DNA from: Rhizobium sp. ZPR4
GTDB lineage: Bacteria > Pseudomonadota > Alphaproteobacteria > Rhizobiales > Rhizobiaceae
DNA: 64,000 bases
Assembly (NCBI RefSeq): GCF_040215725.1
Contig: NZ_CP157970.1
Span: forward strand, 1 to 64,000
Reading direction: 5' to 3'
The notes under the pieces are model-generated. The model ran no database searches. It was given only the letters and a program-made list of their open reading frames with translations, and was not told where the DNA came from. How positions within the stretch are numbered: the stretch's first letter is position 1; every line of letters starts with the position of its first letter. A program made the position numbers and the translations under genes. This document shows positions 54,859 to 62,227 of the stretch, in pieces.

Positions 54859-56454
54859 CTATTTCCGATCATCGCCCAACAGATACACATCATAGGTTTC
54901 AAAATAATTTGCAGGTCCGAATTCCGCGAGTAGCGTGGTCTTGGACAGAAAGTCATTGATCTGCTGTTGCGAGGCATGAAAGGTCCAGTTGTAACCCTCG
55001 CCGTAGATCTGACCGGGGATCATGTTCTTCAATTTGTGCTGCATTAAAATCACCACCGGAGATCCGGTTCTGTCTTGCAGATCCTCGCTGACGTTCAAGG
55101 TTTCTCCGAGATCCGTGTCGAGCTGACCCTGTTTCGTAAAGTGGACATAGTTCCCGAATTTGTGTTCCCGGATCAGGTAGATCGGATTGGAGAGGTAGAA
55201 TGGCAGCGCCTCAGCCAAATATTCCGGTTCAGCAACAATGATTGCCTTCGCCAGCTCCGGCCGAGATCGAATCAAACGACTAAGATCGGCACTCCGGCTC
55301 TCGACTCGGCCCTCAATAATCGCCAATCCTGCCGTCTTGAGGCCGAGGACTAGCAGCAGGCACGCCATAATCATGAACATTCCACAGCCGAACCGGAAAA
55401 CAGCGTTCCAACGCAGCTTTCGTCTGCCTGAAAAACAGTCCGTTATTCGATCCCAGCTTATCCAGTAGAGGGCAAGGCAGAAGCAAAACCAAACCAGAGC
55501 ATGCCGTTCGCTACCCGCTGATGCCAGACTGGAAAAAAGCGAGAAAACGAGAAGCGAGACAAGGGCCGCAACGAAGGCCGCCGGTCTGGCCAAAAGGCCA
55601 AGGGTTGCGCCAAATAGCACGAATGATCCGAGCAGGCTCGGGACCGTTGGGAGCAAGGTGCCTGGCGTCGTGCTTGCTGGATTAAACATCGCGCTCAAAG
55701 CAAGCATTGCCGGCGATTGCATGGAGAGGTCGATGACTGCGGCATCGTTGAAAGTTGGAAGAATCGTGACGCCGCAGGCGGCCAATCCTGCCGCCGCAAT
55801 GAGCGCGTTGACAAAGAAGTTCGTGAGTGCCGGGGTCCAGCGCATTCCGCCTTCCTCAAGCAGATCGAGGAACCAGAAAAGCAGGAATCCCCCCGTCATG
55901 ATCGCCGCGATGACGTTGGTGTTGGCGAGAAGGAAGAGGAGACAACCTATCAGATACCCGCGCTGCCGCCAGGCCGGATAGCTTGCGGCGACAATGAACA
56001 TCACGAGCGCCGATATGCCGTAATTCCTGGCCATGACTGAATATTCATAAAGGAAGCCGTTGCTTCCCATGAACAGGACGACCAGGGTAAGGGGAAACGG
56101 CGAGCGGAAGAGGAGTAGGCCCACCGCAGCGGTCGCGATTAGGAAAGCAAGACCGGGCAACACCTGCACGCTTCCGAACACCGCATAAGCTAGACGTAGC
56201 AGCAGATACCAGATCGCCGGATGGCCTTCGCCATGGATCGTCACCAGCATCGCCCATACGTTCTCGCCGGAAAGAGCCAGTGACAGAGCTCGGACTTCAT
56301 CCCGAAACATCACGTGCTGGTTAACCTGGATGCTGATCGCAACAAGCCAGATCGCGAGAACGACAAATTCGACAGGCCGGCGAGACTCCGTTCTCGACCG
56401 AGAGAAAAGCTTGAGCGGATCAGCCGATCTGGGTGCGGTTAGAGTATGCATCAT
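54859..56454 (-). CDS. GT-C-type membrane glycosyltransferase
   Basis: 531 aa with about 10-11 TM helices. The early extracytoplasmic loop HVMFRDEVRALSLALSGENV carries the acidic D-E pair typical of GT-C catalytic loops. The C-terminal periplasmic domain of about 140 residues is soluble (IVAEPEYLAEALPFYLSN onwards). First gene of the operon, 29 bp before the UbiA gene. It probably transfers a lipid-linked sugar to a surface acceptor, such as protein or polysaccharide. Family level only. Confidence 0.75.
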   Translation of the reverse strand: MMHTLTAPRSADPLKLFSRSRTESRRPVEFVVLAIWLVAISIQVNQHVMFRDEVRALSLALSGENVWAMLVTIHGEGHPAIWYLLLRLAYAVFGSVQVLPGLAFLIATAAVGLLLFRSPFPLTLVVLFMGSNGFLYEYSVMARNYGISALVMFIVAASYPAWRQRGYLIGCLLFLLANTNVIAAIMTGGFLLFWFLDLLEEGGMRWTPALTNFFVNALIAAAGLAACGVTILPTFNDAAVIDLSMQSPAMLALSAMFNPASTTPGTLLPTVPSLLGSFVLFGATLGLLARPAAFVAALVSLLVFSLFSSLASAGSERHALVWFCFCLALYWISWDRITDCFSGRRKLRWNAVFRFGCGMFMIMACLLLVLGLKTAGLAIIEGRVESRSADLSRLIRSRPELAKAIIVAEPEYLAEALPFYLSNPIYLIREHKFGNYVHFTKQGQLDTDLGETLNVSEDLQDRTGSPVVILMQHKLKNMIPGQIYGEGYNWTFHASQQQINDFLSKTTLLAEFGPANYFETYDVYLLGDDRK

Positions 56455-56899
56455 TCTCGAGCTGCCACATAAGCGAGCGAATGCCCTGTATAAAATATCC
56501 CACCGCCAGCCAATTTGCCGCGACGTTGTTCTTCAGGACATCCTCACGAGAATTCCCAAGCCACACTCATGTTCTTAGCAACAGAGAAACTAAGATAAGC
56601 TTTAGACAACCACTCTAAATGTTGTGAGAATGCCATCGACTCTAAGTGGTATAACTGTTCGCCAACGTGATGCACTCTTTGAGCAGGCGGCTGTTCGTTT
56701 GTGCCGAGATTTTACCAACTTTTGCATTTCATCGCAGCCCTGCCTGGATGTCGGTATCGCAAGTTTGTCAAAGGGTTCTCATCCGCTGGATGGATCAGCC
56801 TCAAATGCAAATCTGGGTCAAAGCGTTGCGAAACTTAACACTCTTTGATGTTCAACCCCCCGGGTAGATGCGAGGTAAGTAAATGGGAGGGTTGCTCCG
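56455..56899. other. Intergenic region with repeat copy B
   Basis: 445 bp. 56696-56844 is the second copy of the diverged repeat. The left part is the upstream region of the GT-C operon. No gene supported. Confidence 0.4.
56696..56844 (+). repeat. Copy of the ~148-bp diverged repeat
   Basis: Partner of 50453-50600 in opposite orientation, 6.1 kb away. The two copies bracket hemE and the glycosylation operon. Confidence 0.7.
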
Positions 56900-57175
56900 T
56901 CAGCGCGCCGTCCACGTGAAACAGCCCAAGGTGCCAGAGCCCCAAGTCGGAGAAGTCGCAGGCGCGCCGCTTGTGCTCGTCTGCGAGAGGCGGTTTCCAT
57001 TTGCATCATAGCTGTAGGCGACACAGACGTTGCCGTTGTATAACGCAGTGGTCAGACGCCCCAACTGGTCATAGGTGTAAGAGGTCACCGCGGCAAAAGT
57101 GCTATCCGGGATTGCCAGCAGTCCAATCACCAGAATTTTGATCCACGATTGCGCAGGCTTGATCTGATTGATCAT
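56900..57175 (-). CDS. Short secreted YD-repeat (RHS-like) protein
   Basis: 91 aa. Signal peptide (residues 1-28, ending DSTFAA), then YTYDQLGRLTTALYNGN and AYSYDANGNRLSQTS, two YD repeats of the RHS class. The C-terminus is WGSGTLGCFTWTAR with one Cys. It is homologous to 61845-62168, which lies on the other strand beyond the paralogue array. Too short to form an RHS shell; it may cap or assist the large RHS protein. Confidence 0.75.
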   Translation of the reverse strand: MINQIKPAQSWIKILVIGLLAIPDSTFAAVTSYTYDQLGRLTTALYNGNVCVAYSYDANGNRLSQTSTSGAPATSPTWGSGTLGCFTWTAR

Positions 57176-57353
57176 CTCTGTCCATCCGAATTGGGGTTTT
57201 ACATCGTCGCGGCCTGCGACGCATAGCAGCGATTAAAGCCCATCATCGCAGTCGCCGGCCGGTTCACCGTGTATCCGCGAATACGGGGCGGATGGCGCAA
57301 TACAGAACGAAACCGTGATTTGAAATGGACTTACGCCTCGTCCCAATTCAATT

Positions 57354-58352
57354 TCACGGAATCACTCGATTGGATGCAGGATCGTCATCAATATCCCAAT
57401 AGGTTACAAGACCTCCTAAGGTAGAACCTGGGCGCCATAAGCTCGTCGAAGATATTCCTGTTATTCCACCAATGCCCACATAGGATAAGTTTCCATTCAG
57501 AAATGTCGTCTTTGCTTCTGACCAGAAAATGAGCCAGTTTTGACCATCCCACGAGGTTGAGAAAATTATATTTGTTCCATCGAACTGGATTCGAAACCAA
57601 TTGGGTGCGTCGCTGATACCTTGGACATATGGATTTGTGTTCAGACTAATATTGGAATCGCACCGTTTGACGACGAGCGAGGCGCTGCTACTTCTTGATT
57701 CCATAACGGCACCAAGCATCTTGCCGGCGCTGTCTTTTATCCATACTCCGAATTCGGGAAAGCTGCCCATCAGCGTGGGGTATTTTGCGCGGAGCGTTAG
57801 CGTCCAAGTAGCGCTAGTCGGAACTATCCGATAGGCGCCTGGAAATGCAGTAGTATTGCTGGTTATGGGGACAGAATATACCAGCCCTACGTTCGCCACG
57901 TTGGTAACGGTTGGCACGATTGAAGCTGGACTGTCAATCATTGTAAATGTTGCTGCATTGGGTGGGGCAAACGGCCCAAACTCGCGTTGAAAGCTACTGC
58001 CACCGCCTGAACTGATGGTCACATTGCCAGGACTGTTTACGATGCTAATTCCAGTGCCAGCGGTAAGGGTCGATGCCTGGGGTGCCCCGCTTGAGTTGCC
58101 GATGATTAGTTGCCCATCCGACAAAGGGCCAATGCCGTTAAGGCCGCCGTTTCCATCGTTGAGCTGAACCGAATTATTGGCACCGCCCGGAGTCGGGATG
58201 CAATTTCGCAAAGATTCAAAGTTCGCCATCAGCTGGGTGGCGTCAGCCATTTGACCGTTGGTGAGTTGGTTGGGAATGTCACATTGAGCAAAAGTGGCGC
58301 TCGTAAACAGTAAGGCGCCGAAGAACGATATGATGCTGAAGCTGCGACGCAT
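57354..58352 (-). CDS. Secreted fibre-like protein, array member 1 (divergent)
   Basis: 332 aa from the ATG at 58352. Signal peptide 1-22. N-terminal block QCDIPNQLTNGQMADATQLM (C...NG..ADA) and NFESLRNC. Fibre-type repeats PLSDGQLIIGNSSGAPQAST and LTAGTGISIVNSPGNVTISS follow. The C-terminal domain differs from the other three copies but keeps WFRIQFDGTNIIFSTSWDGQNW. Likely an extracellular binding protein with a beta-sandwich C-terminus. Confidence 0.75.
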   Translation of the reverse strand: MRRSFSIISFFGALLFTSATFAQCDIPNQLTNGQMADATQLMANFESLRNCIPTPGGANNSVQLNDGNGGLNGIGPLSDGQLIIGNSSGAPQASTLTAGTGISIVNSPGNVTISSGGGSSFQREFGPFAPPNAATFTMIDSPASIVPTVTNVANVGLVYSVPITSNTTAFPGAYRIVPTSATWTLTLRAKYPTLMGSFPEFGVWIKDSAGKMLGAVMESRSSSASLVVKRCDSNISLNTNPYVQGISDAPNWFRIQFDGTNIIFSTSWDGQNWLIFWSEAKTTFLNGNLSYVGIGGITGISSTSLWRPGSTLGGLVTYWDIDDDPASNRVIP

Positions 58353-58369
58353 GGTTTGGTCCCTTTGTA

Positions 58370-59371
58370 TCAAAGGCTCACGACATTCCATGACAGCACC
58401 TGAAACGACGCCGCCCATGTTTGTCTGATGTTGGGGGGGAATATGACCGCTGGACCGATTGTGCTTAAATTGCCGAGGACCGCTGTCGCGGAAACCGAAT
58501 AGGCTGGAATGAAGAACTCGCCGTCTCGGGAAAATGACCAGATAAGATTGGTACCATCGTAGGTCAAACGCTGCCAGATAGGTTGAGCCGGCTGCGGAAA
58601 TCCGACATCCTGGCTCATGATGTCGTTGACGCGGCTGTTCAAGCCGACGCCCCCCGATGTGATGTAATAATCGAAACGATAGTCCGTGGTGCTATATGCT
58701 GTGACGCCGAATTCGACAGCTTTATTGTTGACGGCATCGCGTACGGCAATGGACGGCATGGAGTAATCGGAAAGGCCGCCGGTGTAGACCCCCAGCATCG
58801 TGGCTTGCCAATGGCCGGACGGTGCGTTCATCTCCGCCATCATGGCCGCGCCGTTTACAGCGGCTGATGTGGACAGAACCATGCCACGGCTGGTGCCGGC
58901 AATCGCTGCGCTCGTCGGCGGAGTGGTTGACGTCTGCAGAGTGAAGTTTGCGGCGACCGGTTTGACCACGGCTGTGCCGTTCAGCCAGTCAGCACCACCG
59001 CCACCGAGGACGCCAGTCGTCGCAATCGAAATGCCACCTGGGGAGTTTGTAATGGCAATGCCCGTCCCGGACGACAAAGTCGCTGCGCTCGGAGGCGAGC
59101 CTGTGGCCCCGATCAGCAGTTGGCCATCGGTCAACGGCCCAACGGCGGCGAATCCGCCACTACCATTGTCGAGCTGGACACTGTTTTGTGCGCCTGCCGG
59201 AACTGTGCTGCCTAGACAGGTTGCGACAGCGTTGAAATCACCCATGACTGGGGCGTTGTCCACCACGCCACCATTGACGATCTGATTAGGAACAGTGCAC
59301 GCGGCTTGTGCTGCGCCAGCATGCAGCGCAAGCAGAAAACCAACTGAGATCAAATATTGGCTTTTAGGCAT
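58370..59371 (-). CDS. Secreted fibre-like protein, array member 2
   Basis: 333 aa from the ATG at 59371. Signal peptide to about residue 24, then ACTVPNQIVNGGVVDNAPVM and NFNAVATC-like cysteines. The fibre motif is PLTDGQLLIGATGSPPSAAT and LSSGTGIAITNSPGGISIAT. The C-terminal domain from DWLNGTAVVKP contains GHWQATMLGVYTG and WQRLTYDGTNLIWSFSRDGE. Closely paralogous to members 3 and 4, arranged head to tail. Confidence 0.78.
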   Translation of the reverse strand: MPKSQYLISVGFLLALHAGAAQAACTVPNQIVNGGVVDNAPVMGDFNAVATCLGSTVPAGAQNSVQLDNGSGGFAAVGPLTDGQLLIGATGSPPSAATLSSGTGIAITNSPGGISIATTGVLGGGGADWLNGTAVVKPVAANFTLQTSTTPPTSAAIAGTSRGMVLSTSAAVNGAAMMAEMNAPSGHWQATMLGVYTGGLSDYSMPSIAVRDAVNNKAVEFGVTAYSTTDYRFDYYITSGGVGLNSRVNDIMSQDVGFPQPAQPIWQRLTYDGTNLIWSFSRDGEFFIPAYSVSATAVLGNLSTIGPAVIFPPNIRQTWAASFQVLSWNVVSL

Positions 59372-59395
59372 GGCGGGCTCCGAAGATCGCGACAA

Positions 59396-60400
59396 CTAGT
59401 TTGAAACGAGATTCCAGGAAAGTACGTGATATCCCGCATTCCAGGTCGAGTGAGAGGGTTGATAGAACATTACAGCAGGGCCGATGGTGCTCAGATTGGT
59501 CAGATAATCCGTCGCGGAGACTGTATAGACGGGCGTAAAGCTCTCGCCATCGCGCGAAAAGGACCAGATCAGATTGGTGCCATCATAAGTCAGGCGCCCC
59601 CAAGCTGGTTCGCTCGGCGCCGAGAAGCCGATATCCTGGATCGGGACGTCGCTGTTATAGGTATCCAGTCCGATCCCGCCGGACGACCTGTCATAGTCGA
59701 AGCGCTTCCCACCGCCATTGCCGCCAACCCCAAAGAGGATGGCCCGTTTGTTGGCGGCGTCTCGCACCGCGAGCGAAGGCAAGACATAGGAGGATATCGG
59801 TCCCGTGTAGACCGCAAGCATCGTTGCTTGCCAGTGCCCGGAGGGCAGGGAAACTTCCGCCATCATGGCGCGAGCGTCTGCAGTGGAATTCGCAGACAAT
59901 AGCATACCCCGCGTCGTCGCGGTCAGCGTTGCGCCGGACGGGGGTGTCGTGCTCGTCTGCAGGGTGAATGATGTAGCGGTTGGCTTAACCACCGCCGGCT
60001 TGTTGAGCCAGTCGACGGCCGCCCCTGTGCCGCTACCGGTCGCTGAAACCGTGACAGATGCAGGGGCGCCGGCAATTGCGATGCCGGAGCCAGCCGAGAG
60101 CGTTCCAGGTTGCGGCGGATTGCCGGTGGATCCAATAAGAAGTTGACCATCGGTCAGCGGCGTTGTGCCCGCGAGCGACCCGCCTCCGGCATTATAGATC
60201 ACCGAATTCGCGCCGGCACTCGGCACTTGGGCATCCGCGCAATTCGCAAGGGCGGTGAAGTTGGCACCTACTTTCGTCGCGTCGGCCAAATCCCCGCTTT
60301 GAAGCTGGTTCGGCAGCGCGCATTGTGCAAAGGCGGTGCCGGCACCGGTCGTCAAGAAGGCTGTGGCAAGGATCGGCGCGAGAAGCGAGACTCTGGGCAT
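59396..60400 (-). CDS. Secreted fibre-like protein, array member 3
   Basis: 334 aa; start at the ATG at 60400, where GAGG lies 6 bases upstream. Signal peptide to about 25 (ending TAFA), then QCALPNQLQSGDLADATKVG. Fibre motif PLTDGQLLIGSTGNPPQPGT and LSAGSGIAIAGAPASVTVSA. C-terminal DWLNKPAVVKP, GHWQATMLAVYTG and WGRLTYDGTNLIWSFSRDGE. Same organisation as its neighbours with 24-bp spacing, so one transcript is likely. Confidence 0.8.
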   Translation of the reverse strand: MPRVSLLAPILATAFLTTGAGTAFAQCALPNQLQSGDLADATKVGANFTALANCADAQVPSAGANSVIYNAGGGSLAGTTPLTDGQLLIGSTGNPPQPGTLSAGSGIAIAGAPASVTVSATGSGTGAAVDWLNKPAVVKPTATSFTLQTSTTPPSGATLTATTRGMLLSANSTADARAMMAEVSLPSGHWQATMLAVYTGPISSYVLPSLAVRDAANKRAILFGVGGNGGGKRFDYDRSSGGIGLDTYNSDVPIQDIGFSAPSEPAWGRLTYDGTNLIWSFSRDGESFTPVYTVSATDYLTNLSTIGPAVMFYQPSHSTWNAGYHVLSWNLVSN

Positions 60401-60430
60401 GAGAAACCTCAATGCTGGAGGGGCACAGTG

Positions 60431-61438
60431 TCACATGCTGGCAAGGCGCCAGGAGAGAACGTGATAGGCAGATGGCCAGCTTGCATGTGTGGGCTGCTGG
60501 AACAGCGCAACGGGCCCCACCCGGTCCACATTGGACAGATTGTCGACCGCAAGGACTGTAAATACAGTAGAGAAGACCTCACCGTCGCGAGAAAAGGCCC
60601 ATGACAAATTGGTGCCATCATAGGTCACGCGCGACCAGATGGGCTGAGATGGGGGAGGCAGGCCGGCGTCGGCCGCCGTTGTCTGACCGAGTACGGTGTC
60701 AAGACCGAGCCCTCCGACTGTCCTGGTGTAGGCAGCTTGATACGAGGTCGTTCCGGACCCTCCGATACCGAACTCGACGGCGCGATGGCTGATCGAGTCA
60801 CGTACGGCGATGGCCGGAAAGCTGGCATTGGCAAGCGGTCCGGAATAGACCGCCAACATCGTTGCCTGCCAATGGCCTGACGGTGTCGCGGTTTCGGCCA
60901 TGATGCTGGTGCCGTCGGCGACGGCTGTGGTTGTCAACGCCATGCCACGGACCGTCGGCACCAGCGAAGCGCCGGCGGGCGCAGTCGTCGATGTCACGAT
61001 GGAAAAGTTGCTCGACAAGGGCCTGATGACTGCGGCTTCGTTCAACCAGTCGACCGCATTGGCCGAGCCGCTGCTCGTTGCCGAGATGGTGATGCCGCCG
61101 GGAGCGTTCATGATGGCAATGCCGGGACCGGCGGTCAGCGCTTTTGCCTGCGGAGCGCCTCCGGTCGTTCCAATGACCACTTGGCCGTCGGGCAGAGCAA
61201 CGCCACCCAACTTGCCGCTCGATGTTTCGAATTGAATCGTGTTCTGACCACCGGACGGTGTGGTCGCATCGGCGCAGCCCGCTACGGCCGCAAAATTCTG
61301 CATGACCTGCGTCGCATCCGCTGTTTGACCGTTGGACAAGACGTTCGGCACTGTGCACGCGGCCATCGCCGGCGACGCCGTCGTCGCGAGAAGTGCACAA
61401 ATGAGAAAATTCAGTGCAAGGTTGCTTTCCGATCGCAT
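60431..61438 (-). CDS. Secreted fibre-like protein, array member 4
   Basis: 335 aa from the ATG at 61438. Signal peptide to about 26 (SPAMA), then ACTVPNVLSNGQTADATQVM. Fibre motif PDGQVVIGTTGGAPQAKALT and AGPGIAIMNAPGGITISATS. C-terminal DWLNEAAVIRP, GHWQATMLAVYSG and WSRVTYDGTNLSWAFSRDGE. It is the promoter-proximal gene of the four-gene array. Confidence 0.8.
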   Translation of the reverse strand: MRSESNLALNFLICALLATTASPAMAACTVPNVLSNGQTADATQVMQNFAAVAGCADATTPSGGQNTIQFETSSGKLGGVALPDGQVVIGTTGGAPQAKALTAGPGIAIMNAPGGITISATSSGSANAVDWLNEAAVIRPLSSNFSIVTSTTAPAGASLVPTVRGMALTTTAVADGTSIMAETATPSGHWQATMLAVYSGPLANASFPAIAVRDSISHRAVEFGIGGSGTTSYQAAYTRTVGGLGLDTVLGQTTAADAGLPPPSQPIWSRVTYDGTNLSWAFSRDGEVFSTVFTVLAVDNLSNVDRVGPVALFQQPTHASWPSAYHVLSWRLASM

Positions 61439-61844
61439 CGGGCGTCCTCTTGGAAACTGATGAAAGCAATGCGCAAGCAAATTGAGACGCGCCTTAATTG
61501 CACAAATAAAGCAATTCCGTCAATTGAGAAAATATAGAACAGATTAAATTGATAATAGTAAAATATATTACCTCATGAACATGATGGTATTCTTCCGAAA
61601 AGCGCTCACTTTTCAGATTGAAATTGAAGACTATGCTTCGATTCCCGGTTTTTACGGGATTGTAATTCTGATTATTGTATGAGAATTCTATTTCTAACGC
61701 TGGGGGCTTCGCTGAATGCCATCGCAGGCGGCTTGAGATGAGTCCGAAGAGCGCTGCAATTCATGCGAAAGTTACCAATCAAAAAATAATCTCACAAGAT
61801 GCAGATCGTGCGACAGTAAACAAATTTCTCACAGGGATAGAGCG
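61439..61844. other. A+T-rich divergent promoter region
   Basis: 406 bp, strongly A+T-rich at about 61480-61680. It separates the minus-strand fibre-like array from the plus-strand YD/RHS genes and should carry both promoters. No gene seen. Confidence 0.5.
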
Positions 61845-62168
61845 ATGATTTCAAGGCTCGGCTTCCAGATAATTGTTTCGACTGTGCTTTTGGCGAGCGC
61901 CGTTCCCGTGTTCGCGGATACGAAATCGAGTGATTTTGGCTACGACGCGAACGGGCGCCTGACGACGGGGTTTTATGACAACTCGAAATGCATCGTTTAC
62001 GGCTACGACCCAAACGGCAATCGCACATCGCAGCAGACCGCGACCAAGGATGCTTCACCACCCATCTGGGGCCAGGTCAATTGGGGCGCTGTCAACTGGA
62101 CGAATGGCGTCGCTGATGCGATCTGGGGCTCCGGGTCGTGGGGCTGCATCCTTTGGACCCAGCCGTGA
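61845..62168 (+). CDS. Short secreted YD-repeat (RHS-like) protein
   Basis: 107 aa. Signal peptide to about residue 25 (PVFA). YD repeats FGYDANGRLTTGFYDNS and VYGYDPNGNRTSQQT. The C-terminal Trp-rich tail WGQVNWGAVNWTNGV ends WGSGSWGCILWTQP. Homologue of 56900-57175, sharing the YD core and the WGSG..GC..WT end. It precedes the large RHS gene by 59 bp and is probably co-expressed with it. Confidence 0.78.
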   Translation: MISRLGFQIIVSTVLLASAVPVFADTKSSDFGYDANGRLTTGFYDNSKCIVYGYDPNGNRTSQQTATKDASPPIWGQVNWGAVNWTNGVADAIWGSGSWGCILWTQP

Positions 62169-62227
62169 GCAGGATTGACTGACGACCTTCCACGCCTTTC
62201 CAAAAAATTTGACGAGAGACCTCAACG

